NCBI GenBank assembly: GCA_026004215.1
Contig: BPIR01000002.1
Coordinates: 671,844-735,843 of the forward strand
From: Candidatus Binatia bacterium
GTDB taxonomy: Bacteria > Desulfobacterota > Binatia > HRBIN30
Length of the DNA: 64,000 nucleotides
Direction of reading: 5' to 3'
The position numbers and the translations under genes are program-made. Below are positions 46,175 to 54,314 of the stretch, piece after piece. The notes beneath the pieces were generated by a model. It worked only from the letters and a program-made list of their open reading frames with translations. It did not search any database and was not told where the DNA came from. Within the stretch, counting starts at the first letter, position 1, and each line of letters begins with the position of its first letter.

Positions 46175-47050
46175 TCACTTTCGTTGCTTTTCACCGTAGT
46201 CGCCAAATGGCGCGTCGCGGCGCCGGATGACTTGGCGGAACCCTAGCTCCTTGAAGCTCTCCACCCATTGCAGCGCCTCCTCGGTGTGGCGTGCAATTCC
46301 ATCGAAGAGGGTGCCGAGCAATTGTGTCGGGCGAAGCCCCATGAGCTCGATGGTGTGATTGATCAGGATTTTATTCAACGCCAACTGATTGGCCGGGATG
46401 TATTGGAAGCGGCGCGCGTATGCTTCGGTTTCTTCCGCGAGGCGATTTGCGGGAAACACCCGCGAGCAAAGACCGATGCGCTGAGCAGTGGGCGCGTCAA
46501 TCTCGTCACCCGACAGCAAGAATTGCTTGGCCCGCTCGAGGCCGACGCGGTATACCCACAACATCGTTGTCGGAGTGCCGAAGATGCGCGAGGGTGGATA
46601 ACCGATGATGGCATCTTCAGCCATGAAAATGAGGTCGGCGCATAGTGCGAGATCGGTTGCGCCTCCCATGCAGTACCCGTGGATTTGCGCGATCACGGGT
46701 TTGGGGCACTCCCACAGGCTCATAAAGCGGCGTACGTTGTGCCCCATAAACGCAAGGTCACGAACAGGGTCCCACGCTCCCGGCCGGGGCGGGGGGTGCG
46801 GCGCAGCAAAGCGCGGGCGGAAGCCGGCTCCCTCTTCGCCCCCTGCAGTGAGGTCGTAGCCAGCAGAGAAAGCGCGCCCAGCCCCGCGCAGGATGATGCA
46901 CCGCACCCCCTCGGAAAGGGTGGCCCGCTCGATCGCGTCCGCAATGCCCTGAATCATGGCCTCGTTCAGGGTGTTCAACTTCTCTGGACGGTTCAGCGTG
47001 ATCACACCGAGCGTGTCGCGCTCCTCATAAAGAACCGGCTCTGCGCTCAT
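46175..47050 (-). CDS. Enoyl-CoA hydratase/isomerase (crotonase) family protein, atypical active site
   Basis: 291 residues. GVITLNRPEKLNTLNEAMI, GRAFSAGYDLTAG (first oxyanion-hole stretch) and PVIAQIHGYCMGGATDLALCAD are crotonase motifs. The two catalytic glutamates of rat enoyl-CoA hydratase (GGGCELA and QPEILLG positions) are replaced: an Asp (D133) and a Pro-Pro (152-153). So hydration by the usual mechanism is doubtful; hydrolase or isomerase activity, or an unknown one, is likely. An insert (GFRPRFAAPHPPPRPG, about 77-91) is also unusual. AGGAGGACCC precedes the ATG. No near neighbour in the same direction. Confidence 0.9.
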   Translation of the reverse strand: MSAEPVLYEERDTLGVITLNRPEKLNTLNEAMIQGIADAIERATLSEGVRCIILRGAGRAFSAGYDLTAGGEEGAGFRPRFAAPHPPPRPGAWDPVRDLAFMGHNVRRFMSLWECPKPVIAQIHGYCMGGATDLALCADLIFMAEDAIIGYPPSRIFGTPTTMLWVYRVGLERAKQFLLSGDEIDAPTAQRIGLCSRVFPANRLAEETEAYARRFQYIPANQLALNKILINHTIELMGLRPTQLLGTLFDGIARHTEEALQWVESFKELGFRQVIRRRDAPFGDYGEKQRK

Positions 47051-47732
47051 GGGTCCTCCTCGTCTCTGGAGTGCACTGACTGTACCGGCAACATGCGCCT
47101 CTTTTCTCTGTTGCTGCAAGCCCGCGCCGAGCGCGCCCGCGGGGACGCGCGAAGAAAGCACGGAACTTACCTTTCGCGGACGGTAAGCTTTGGCATCCCC
47201 CGGGAAGCTGCTCCGGCCTCGATTCCAAGCCGCTGTTCCATCCCCATCGGCTACGCAGCGATTCCGAAGCCACCCCTACCTACCGCGCTCCCCCAATCAT
47301 CGTGGAGCATGGGGGGAGATCGAGACGGGCAAAGGCGCCAGCTCGGGTTGGAGGCCTTCCAGGTTGGAGTACCAGCCTTCGTCCACGCCCGTAACCCGCC
47401 AAACATGGACCCGCAGGGTCGGCTCCTCTTATCCCCCGATCCCTCCACAATCGTGCCTTCACCTTGCAGAACAGTCCCTCTACCTGGAAGCTGCAGGGGC
47501 GACCTTTGTGGTCGCCCTACCCCTGCTGTCGGTGCGGGGAGACCAGCCGGGTGGTGGGGCAGCAGGGCACGCCGTGCCGCTACGGCCTCCGGGCCACTCG
47601 CTATTCGCCATTCGCCATTTGCCCCACCACCCGCCGCTTACCGCTCGCCGTCTCGGCCCACCCTCACCCGGCCTGCAGCCGGCCTCTGCCGACGGGCAAA
47701 AACAGGGAGGGCCAGCAACTCAGGATCACCCT
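47051..47732. other. Non-coding spacer with inverted repeat copy
   Basis: This 682-bp stretch lies between the matrixin gene end and the crotonase start. Its open frames have no family features and none has a Shine-Dalgarno site. It contains dispersed-repeat copy C (separate entry) and several GC-rich hairpins. Confidence 0.6.
47529..47690 (-). repeat. Dispersed intergenic repeat, copy C (inverted)
   Basis: Read on the minus strand it follows the order of copy B at 30501-30618: CACCCGGCCTGCAGCCGGCC corresponds to the GGCCGCAGGCCGG block, GGGCCACTCGC to the GCGAGTGGCCC block, and GGCACGCCGTGCC to the palindrome, ending with GGTGGTGGGGCAGC. It is 162 bp long with some extra sequence (47598-47640). 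Confidence 0.75.
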
Positions 47733-48641
47733 TCAACGTTCGCCTTTTGGCCGCTTCGCCAGCAAGCCAAATGGTGCCCTTCGAGCCGCCGGCAGCCGCG
47801 CACGCACGAGGCTACTGCGCAATACCACCAAGAGCACCACCCACAACAACGGCCACGACCCGCGAGTTTGCCCTCGGCTCGCTGTGCAACCTTGCGACGG
47901 AGTTGGCTGGGGCCGCGCTTCGCGGGGGTAAATGGCAAGCAGGCCGGCGACATCGTCTGCCTGCAGGCGATCGATATTGCTCACCCGGGAATTCATGATG
48001 GCTACCACAGTTTGCGGCGGATTGGCTTCGTCCGGATGTGCCAAGCCCAGAACGTGGCCGAGCTCGTGCAACACTACCCGGCGGATGTCGTACACGGGTT
48101 CGGGCCTCCCCGTGGACGTGTCGAAGCGGATCGGCCCGTCATAGGCATTCCAGCGCACCTGAGCGTTAATGAACACCGGCGCGTTCACCATGGTTCCGGT
48201 GTCGGGGCGGTAGCAATTGTTGGTGAGCTGAATGATGTCGCCAAAATCGCGCCCGCAAAAATCGTTCGCGAAGATCACTGGGTTGTCGCCCGGCGGCCCG
48301 GTGTTGTCGCACGCGTGACCCGGACCCTGCCGGCCGCACGGATTGGAGAACTGCCCGCCAGTCTGGAGCGTAATTTGGACGTTGGCTCCCTGCGCGTTCC
48401 ACTCGTTTGCGGCAAGGGCGGTATTTTCATCCCAGGTGCGGGTGCCGTTCAACAGTGGCCCGCGTGCTGGTGCACCCAGCAACGACTTCACGGTGACTTT
48501 GCCGTCGGGCCAGTAAATGCAGCGACTCGAAGGATTCGAAGAGTCCACGCGAATACAGGACCACGCCGCGAGCTGCTGCGGCCAAGGCCACAACAGAGCA
48601 AGAACAACCCCACCGCCGACCCACAACGGCGGTAACTTCAT
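47733..48641 (-). CDS. Secreted matrixin-type zinc metalloprotease with C-terminal membrane anchor
   Basis: 302 residues. A signal peptide (VVLALLWPWPQQLAAWS) is followed by a cysteine-containing region and then the metzincin site HELGHVLGLAH (192-202) with a Met-turn methionine (M216 in AIMNSRVSN). This HExxHxxGxxH plus Met-turn defines matrixin/M10-like proteases. After a Pro-rich linker, QGCTASRGQTRGSWPLLWVV and a following Leu/Val stretch form a membrane segment with arginines after it, similar to C-terminal sorting tails such as MYXO-CTERM. Its ATG overlaps the stop of the upstream exported-protein gene (ATGA). No inhibitory propeptide was recognised. Confidence 0.9.
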   Translation of the reverse strand: MKLPPLWVGGGVVLALLWPWPQQLAAWSCIRVDSSNPSSRCIYWPDGKVTVKSLLGAPARGPLLNGTRTWDENTALAANEWNAQGANVQITLQTGGQFSNPCGRQGPGHACDNTGPPGDNPVIFANDFCGRDFGDIIQLTNNCYRPDTGTMVNAPVFINAQVRWNAYDGPIRFDTSTGRPEPVYDIRRVVLHELGHVLGLAHPDEANPPQTVVAIMNSRVSNIDRLQADDVAGLLAIYPREARPQPTPSQGCTASRGQTRGSWPLLWVVLLVVLRSSLVRARLPAARRAPFGLLAKRPKGER

Positions 48642-49216
48642 CGGACACCTCCGCTGCCTTGCCGTAGCTGGTCGCCGATCCAACGGCGAAATTCTTCCAG
48701 GGACACCCCTTTCGCCCGGGCTCGCGCCGCGCGCGGGGCAAAGCGCAGATTCCGTTGTTCGCGAGCCACCACCGGCAGGCCGTCGCAGCGCACCACCTCT
48801 TGGCCGCCGCCCTCGCTCGGTACGATACGAAAGTAGCCTTGATGAATCCCGACCACCGGAAACACTTCGCGCCCGTTGCCGCGCACGAACACCATCACCC
48901 GCTCTCCCACGGCAAAGGCCGGGAGGTCCAGCACCTGAGCCCGCAACCCGTTCTTCGTGCCGCCGAAGATGTCGAGCACGAATTCCGGCGATGGCCAAGC
49001 CCCTTTGTGAAGCACCAAGCGGTTCAAGGTGACCAGGGTTCGCTGGATACCCGTGGCATCCGGGGCTTCCTCGATCGAAGCTACCGTTCCCTCGACAATG
49101 AATTCCGACTGCTCGACCAATTCCCCGAAGTCTCGTTCGGCCACAACCAAGCCGGGGGCCCCGCGGGCACACCACAGCAGCGCAAGCGGCAATGCAACAA
49201 CCAGGAGCCAACGCAT
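48638..49216 (-). CDS. Exported protein coupled to a matrixin
   Basis: 192 residues. MRWLLVVALPLALLWCARGAPG is a signal peptide. The mature part begins VVAERDFGELVEQSEFIVEG, with a pattern seen in secreted proteins that precede matrixin genes in Deltaproteobacteria-like genomes; VMVFVRGNGREVFPVVGIHQGYFRIV is another recognisable stretch. No named domain. The 4-nt overlap with the protease gene suggests it is a substrate, chaperone or inhibitor of it. Upstream in-frame GTG at 49225 is less likely than ATG at 49216. Confidence 0.85.
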   Translation of the reverse strand: MRWLLVVALPLALLWCARGAPGLVVAERDFGELVEQSEFIVEGTVASIEEAPDATGIQRTLVTLNRLVLHKGAWPSPEFVLDIFGGTKNGLRAQVLDLPAFAVGERVMVFVRGNGREVFPVVGIHQGYFRIVPSEGGGQEVVRCDGLPVVAREQRNLRFAPRAARARAKGVSLEEFRRWIGDQLRQGSGGVR

Positions 49217-49794
49217 GCGCGGCACGTTAGCAACTCGCTCCCTCGCTCACTAGAAGAAAAATAACGTTCGACGCGGCGGCATTGGGCGCTACCTGCCCGG
49301 CTGGAGTGTGCACTTTGCCTCGCGGGCCCACGCCGTCATGCGGAACACCGCGCTTGTTCCTCGTTCTGCGATATCCGGAGGCGACCGCACGGCACCACGG
49401 CCCTCGAGCGGCCACATTGTGGGAAATCCCGGGGCCGGCCGGCAGCCTAGGTCCGCGGTGCGTCCCTAGCTTCGATGGCCGCAAGCGGCCTTGTCGAAAC
49501 CCGCGGCGACCGCGCGGCACGTGCATGTGCGCCCGCATTCCCGTGGAATTTTCCCTTGGCGGTCGAGCTCGGGCGGTGGGCGAGCCGCCGTGCTCGCAGA
49601 AAAGCCCCAAGGCCAGACGCACTTGCATGCGGGGGATGATACCCGACACCGCAATGCCCGGACCCATACGCGATCGCGACGGCTCGGTTTCGAGGAGGTT
49701 TCCGGCCGCTATGGGTTCGTGCTAGCCCGCCGAGCCATCTGATGTTAGCGTGAACCGCATGCCGGATTACCGACGCCGTGCGGCCAAGGAGGCG
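49217..49794. other. Non-coding spacer between the matrixin pair and the isomerase gene
   Basis: This 578-bp region contains divergent promoters. Frames on both strands have no recognisable protein features. An ATG at 49759 and a GTG at 49750 belong to the next gene's frame and could extend it. Confidence 0.5.
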
Positions 49795-51159
49795 ATGAGC
49801 CTCCGCTTCGATTTCCGAGGGGTGTTCCACCCGGGCTTCGGGGAGCCAGTGTCGCCGAGCGAAGCCACCCGTGACCTGAGGGCACCAGCGCAAGCCGCGC
49901 ACGAGCGCTTGCACGCCCGCTACCGCGCTGGGGAGCTACCACAGCTCGCTTGGGTTGCCCAGCGGACGGGGTTGGCAGCGGTCAAACAACTTGCGGAAGA
50001 ACTGCGCCAGCGGGCAAAAACGCTCGTGATCGTTGGCTCAGGCGGTACTGCGCTGGCGGCGCACGCGCTCGCGCGCAGCGTGGTACCGAGTTCGATGCAC
50101 GTTGCGTTTGCCGACTCGATCGATCCAGATCCTCTCGGCCGCTTGTTGGACGAGTTGGATTTGTCCACCACCGTGTTCGTGCTGGTGAGCAAGTCCGGAG
50201 AAACGCCGGAAACGCTGGCGCAGTTCCTGGTTATCCGCGATCTGTTGCTGCGCCACCTCGGGGCGGTGGACTACATCCATCATCTCGTCGTGGCCACCGA
50301 CGCCGACCAGGGTGCACTCCGCCAGATCGTTCACGACGAGGGATTTCGTTCGGTCGCCATTCCGGCTGGGGTGAGCGATCGGTTTGCGGTGTTGAGCCCG
50401 GCGAGTCTCTTGCCCGCGGCCATTGCCGGAATGCGGGTTGACGATCTCCTTGCCGGGGCGAGCTGGATGGAGGCACGCTGTCAGGAAGCCGACGTGTGGC
50501 GCAACCCCGCCTTGCTGCTCGCCGCGTGGCTGCATCGAGCGTACAGGCAACAGGGCCTGCGGCACATCGTCTTCGTCCCGTTTTGCCAATCTCTCGCGGC
50601 TGTGGCCCACTGGGCCAGCGAACTCTTCGTCGAGGCGTTGGGGCACCCTGCGAATCATGGGCCGCAACCGGGATTGCTCTCCTGGGTGCCCAGCGCCGGG
50701 CGCTGTGGCGACCCCTATTTGCTTGCGCAAACGCTTGCACGAAGGCCGCAGGACACGGTGGGGATTTTCCTCGCGGCCGCGGATCACGGGCGGGATTTGT
50801 CTGTAGCCGAGGCATATCACGACCTGGAGGCGATTTCCTACTTAGGGGGAAACACCCTGGGGCAAATGCTGCAGCAAAGCGAGCGTTCCCTGGAGGCGTT
50901 CCTGCGCCGGGAACGACAATGGCACATCGTAACGCGATGGCCGCAAGTGAACCCGTTCACGCTCGGGCAGTGGCTGTACGCCATGGAAAAGGCCGTTCTC
51001 TACTTGGCAGAGCTGCTGCAGGTCCAGTCCGCCACTGCGCCGGGCAGCGATGATTGGCGGCGCTTGCTCTACGGGGCACTCGGGCGTAAAGGGTTCGAAA
51101 GCGAACGGGAGGAGGTCGAGCGGCTCGGGCGGGACGAGGAGTCGCAGTGGGTGTTATAG
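49795..51159 (+). CDS. Phosphoglucose isomerase-like (SIS) protein with altered active site
   Basis: 454 residues. LRFDFRGVFHPGFGEPVS at the start, VIVGSGGTALAAHALARSVV for the first sugar-phosphate loop, LVSKSGETPETLAQF (132-140) for the second, and NPFTLGQWLYAMEKAV near the end match bacterial/archaeal glucose-6-phosphate isomerases. E280 (ELFVEALGH) aligns with the catalytic glutamate. The conserved GATDQHSQ stretch is replaced by SAGRCGDPYLL (300-310), losing the histidine. It may act on another sugar phosphate. Start is uncertain: MSLRFDF (49795) fits the family, with AAGGAGG 2 nt before; GTG 49750 and ATG 49759 are alternatives. Confidence 0.85.
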   Translation: MSLRFDFRGVFHPGFGEPVSPSEATRDLRAPAQAAHERLHARYRAGELPQLAWVAQRTGLAAVKQLAEELRQRAKTLVIVGSGGTALAAHALARSVVPSSMHVAFADSIDPDPLGRLLDELDLSTTVFVLVSKSGETPETLAQFLVIRDLLLRHLGAVDYIHHLVVATDADQGALRQIVHDEGFRSVAIPAGVSDRFAVLSPASLLPAAIAGMRVDDLLAGASWMEARCQEADVWRNPALLLAAWLHRAYRQQGLRHIVFVPFCQSLAAVAHWASELFVEALGHPANHGPQPGLLSWVPSAGRCGDPYLLAQTLARRPQDTVGIFLAAADHGRDLSVAEAYHDLEAISYLGGNTLGQMLQQSERSLEAFLRRERQWHIVTRWPQVNPFTLGQWLYAMEKAVLYLAELLQVQSATAPGSDDWRRLLYGALGRKGFESEREEVERLGRDEESQWVL

Positions 51160-51196
51160 GCGAGCCGCGCGCCTGTCCGTCCGTCAGATCCTTGCG

Positions 51197-53038
51197 ATGA
51201 GCCCAGCCATGCGCGCGCAACATGCCAGCGAAGAGGTGCGAGAGTTCCGTGCCGGATCGAGGCGGGTGGCCATCCTGCCGCCAGAAATCCGCGACAAAAT
51301 CGCTGCCGGCGAGGTCGTGGAGCGACCGGCGTCGGTGGTCAAGGAATTGGTCGAGAACGCACTGGACGCGGGGGCGTCGAACATTCGCGTGGAACTCGAA
51401 GAGGGTGGGCTCGGGGTCATCGTGGTGGCCGATGACGGCGAGGGAATGAGCGCGGATGACGCGGTATGCGCGTTTCAGCGCCATGCGACGAGTAAGGTCC
51501 GCACGCTCGACGATCTCGAACGCATTACCACGCTCGGATTTCGTGGCGAGGCGCTTGCCAGTATTGCGGCTGTATCTACGACCACGCTGAGCACGCGCCG
51601 CCGCGAGGACCTGGCCGGGACCCGCGTCATTGTAGAGGGTGGCCAGCTCTTGGACGTGAGCGAGGTCGCCATGGCGCCGGGCACGCGTGTGGAAGTAGTG
51701 GGCTTGTTTGCCAACGTGCCGGTGCGCCGAAAATTTCTCAAATCGCCGGCGAGCGAAGTGGGCCAAGCGAGCGAGTTCCTCACGCGCATCGCCTTGGCGT
51801 GGCCGCACGTAGCCTTTCAACTGCGTCACGGCCGCCGCGTGCTTCTGGACTTGCCGGAGGCCAAAACCCCCGAAGAGCGCCTGGCGCAAGTGTTCGGCCG
51901 CGAGCGGGCGCAAACGCTCCTTCGCTTCGAGGCCGAAAGCACCCTCGGGCAGGTACGCGGGTGGTTGAGTCCGTCGCAATTCAGCCTTCCTTCTCCACGG
52001 CAAATCTTCACCTACGTCAATGCGCGTTACGTGCGCGACAAGCTGCTGACGCACGCCTTGCTCGCAGGCTATCACACATTACTTATGACCGGCCGTTACC
52101 CGGCGGCTGTGGTCTTTTTGAATCTCCCGCCCAGCGAAGTGGATGTAAACGTGCATCCGGCCAAACTCGAAGTGCGATTTCGCCGCGGTGGCGCGGTGCA
52201 CGAATTGGTTTGCCAGGCCGTACAAGCACGGCTGCGCGCTCAGCTCCCGCCGTTTGCCGAGAACGCAGATTCGAGCCCGCAAAGTGGGCTTGCCCTCGCG
52301 CCCACGCAGGAACCGAGCGCGTTAGCTCTGGGGCCGGCTTGGCCCCAGCCGTCGGCGGGGACGCACGTGCCCCAGTGGGTCCTGGACGTTCCGTGGCGAC
52401 GCGAGCACCCTCAGCCCACGCCAACGCCAGTCGGCACACGATCCTCGAGGCCGCCGCAGTTCGCGCAACTGCGCGTCGTGGGTCAGGTATTTCACGGCTA
52501 CCTCGTTTGCGAGGGAGCGGAGCAACTGGTGCTCCTCGATCAACATGCCGCCCATGAGCGAGTGCTGTTCGAGCGCTTGCGAGCGTCGTATCAGCGCGGC
52601 CCACTGCCGCAACAGCACTTGCTGGCGGGGGCGGTCGTTCCGCTCGAAGCGCATGCGCTGGCGCGCTTGATCGAATATTCCCAAGAAGTGGGCCGGCTTG
52701 GTTTCGAGCTCGAACCCTTCGGGAGCGACGCCGTTTTGGTGCGCAGCGTGCCTGCGCTGCTGGCACACCAGGATCCCGCCGAGCTCGTACGCGAGCTGGC
52801 GGAAGAACTCGTCGAAGTCGAGCAACCCAAAGGCCTCGATCGAGCCATCGAACGGGTATTTGCGCGCATGGCCTGCCACACCGCAGTGCGGGTCGGGCAA
52901 AGCCTGAGCGCCGAGGAAATCCGCGCGCTGTTACAGGCAATGGACGAGATTGATTTTGCCGGGCACTGCCCGCATGGGCGGCCGGCGTTTTTGGTGTGGC
53001 CGAAAACCGAGATCGAGCGGCTGTTTCGGCGGATTTGA
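51197..53038 (+). CDS. mutL: DNA mismatch repair protein MutL (endonuclease type)
   Basis: 613 residues. The N-terminal GHKL ATPase has VAILPPEIRDKIAAGEVVER, VVKELVENALDAGASNIRVE, VADDGEGM, HATSKVRTLDDL, TLGFRGEALASI and VDVNVHPAKLEVRF. The C-terminal dimerisation domain carries the nuclease motif LLDQHAAHERVLFERL, which matches DQHA-xx-E-xxxx-E, and a CPHGRP motif, so this MutL probably nicks DNA; E. coli MutL lacks this. mutS and mutH are not in the window. No strong ribosome site precedes the ATG. The next gene begins 56 nt later. Confidence 0.96.
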   Translation: MSPAMRAQHASEEVREFRAGSRRVAILPPEIRDKIAAGEVVERPASVVKELVENALDAGASNIRVELEEGGLGVIVVADDGEGMSADDAVCAFQRHATSKVRTLDDLERITTLGFRGEALASIAAVSTTTLSTRRREDLAGTRVIVEGGQLLDVSEVAMAPGTRVEVVGLFANVPVRRKFLKSPASEVGQASEFLTRIALAWPHVAFQLRHGRRVLLDLPEAKTPEERLAQVFGRERAQTLLRFEAESTLGQVRGWLSPSQFSLPSPRQIFTYVNARYVRDKLLTHALLAGYHTLLMTGRYPAAVVFLNLPPSEVDVNVHPAKLEVRFRRGGAVHELVCQAVQARLRAQLPPFAENADSSPQSGLALAPTQEPSALALGPAWPQPSAGTHVPQWVLDVPWRREHPQPTPTPVGTRSSRPPQFAQLRVVGQVFHGYLVCEGAEQLVLLDQHAAHERVLFERLRASYQRGPLPQQHLLAGAVVPLEAHALARLIEYSQEVGRLGFELEPFGSDAVLVRSVPALLAHQDPAELVRELAEELVEVEQPKGLDRAIERVFARMACHTAVRVGQSLSAEEIRALLQAMDEIDFAGHCPHGRPAFLVWPKTEIERLFRRI

Positions 53039-53094
53039 CTCGCTGGCCCAGACCGGACCGATACGGCAGGCAACCCATTGCTCATCGCGAACCC

Positions 53095-53949
53095 ATGGAT
53101 GCTCGCACCGCTGACGCATTCGTTTATCCGGCTTGGGTCCGCCTCATCTTGGCAATGTTGTTCCTATGGCGTTGGGGCGGCGTCGGGCTCGTGAGCCTGC
53201 TCGTGTTGTTTGCGACCGACCCCCCCGTCACCCCGCCCATGCTCGTTCGCTTGTGCCTGGTCTGGGTGGTCACGCCTGCGGTCCTTGCAGGTTTCACGCG
53301 GCGGTGGTTTCGCGCGCAAACGCGCAGCGAACCGGACCGCCTCATCGCGGAACTTCCCGGCCTCACCCTGGCAATCCCACGGGAACGCATTGCCGGCGCC
53401 CGCCCGTGGCAAATTCCCGTGCCCCGGCCTGGACTTCGGCTCCTTCTCCGCGATGGCGGCGTTTTGCGCGAGCGCATCGAAGTGGCTGCACCGCGACTCT
53501 GGGCTCGCTTGCATGGAATCGAGATTTCGAGCCCGTTGAGCCCCATGGCCCGAGGGACGCTGGCCTTTTCCGAAGCCCGCGCTCGACAACCGAAACCGCA
53601 GGCGTGGTACCTTGCGGCAAAGTTCGTCGTTTTTCCGCTGCTGCCGGCAGGGCTCTTGTTTCGCGTACACCAGCTCATCGCCTACGGAAGCGTGTGGGGG
53701 GAGTACTATCAGAGAGGCCTCGCTGCCTACCTGCACACGGGGTTTGTGTACTACGGAACGATAGTGGTCTACGTTCTGTTGTTTGCAGGGATACTCCGTG
53801 CCCTCTTCGAGAGCGCCCTCTGGCTTCTCGCCATCGTGACCGCAGAACAAGCGGAACGGCTACGACGCTGGAGCGAATACTTGCGGGAAGGGATGTATTA
53901 CCTGGGAGTCATTCTCTTCCTCGCGATCCGCTTCTTCGGGTGGGGTTGA
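53095..53949 (+). CDS. Membrane protein of unknown function
   Basis: 284 residues. Two membrane segments near the N-terminus (LILAMLFLWRW; GLVSLLVLF; VWVVTPAVLAGF), a central soluble domain of about 110 residues (RLIAELPGLTLAIPRERIAG to RGTLAFSEARARQPK), then three or four membrane segments (AAKFVVFPLLPAGLLFRVHQ; GTIVVYVLLFAGILRALF; YLGVILFLAIRFFGWG). I do not recognise a family. The central part has a repeated Arg-rich pattern. It follows mutL by 56 nt but the relation may be incidental. Confidence 0.7.
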   Translation: MDARTADAFVYPAWVRLILAMLFLWRWGGVGLVSLLVLFATDPPVTPPMLVRLCLVWVVTPAVLAGFTRRWFRAQTRSEPDRLIAELPGLTLAIPRERIAGARPWQIPVPRPGLRLLLRDGGVLRERIEVAAPRLWARLHGIEISSPLSPMARGTLAFSEARARQPKPQAWYLAAKFVVFPLLPAGLLFRVHQLIAYGSVWGEYYQRGLAAYLHTGFVYYGTIVVYVLLFAGILRALFESALWLLAIVTAEQAERLRRWSEYLREGMYYLGVILFLAIRFFGWG

Positions 53950-54314
53950 CTCGCTTGGCCGGCGGTTCGGCACCCCCAACGGCGAGCAGTGTTTCCGGGT
54001 GGGCGCGCGGAGCGCCAGCGAACAATGACGCAGCGCGGGCCGGCATGGGCGAACCCCCACCAGGAAAGGTGATGGAGGACACTCAATACGTGACGCAGGC
54101 GACCCGAGTGCCTGCAGGCGACTTTGCTTCGATACTCCGCCAAAGACCGCTCGATTAGCCCTGCCGGCACACGCGCTGGGGATCGGGCGCCGCGCCCCAT
54201 GAAGAGGCGCGGCGGCGCTATTCAGGATCCGCCAAACTTGCGCCTCCTCGGAGCACCGACGACCTGTTCCCGAACCGCTCGATCCATCGCGCCGCCCGAG
54301 GGGGCGTTCCACCA
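53950..54314. other. Non-coding spacer between two converging genes
   Basis: The 365 bp between the membrane-protein stop and the decarboxylase remnant's end hold no credible gene. Open frames across it on the minus strand are extensions of the broken decarboxylase in the wrong phase. Confidence 0.5.

Noticed and set aside
46679..47998. Plus-strand frame (439 codons) through the spacer after the crotonase
   Set aside because: Arg/Pro/Ser-rich, antisense to the crotonase and matrixin at its ends and passes through the dispersed repeat; no family signals.
49282..49725. Gene on the plus strand in the 49.2-49.8 kb spacer
   Set aside because: Pro/Arg/Gly-rich peptide without domain, start site or conservation signals; opposing frames overlap it fully.
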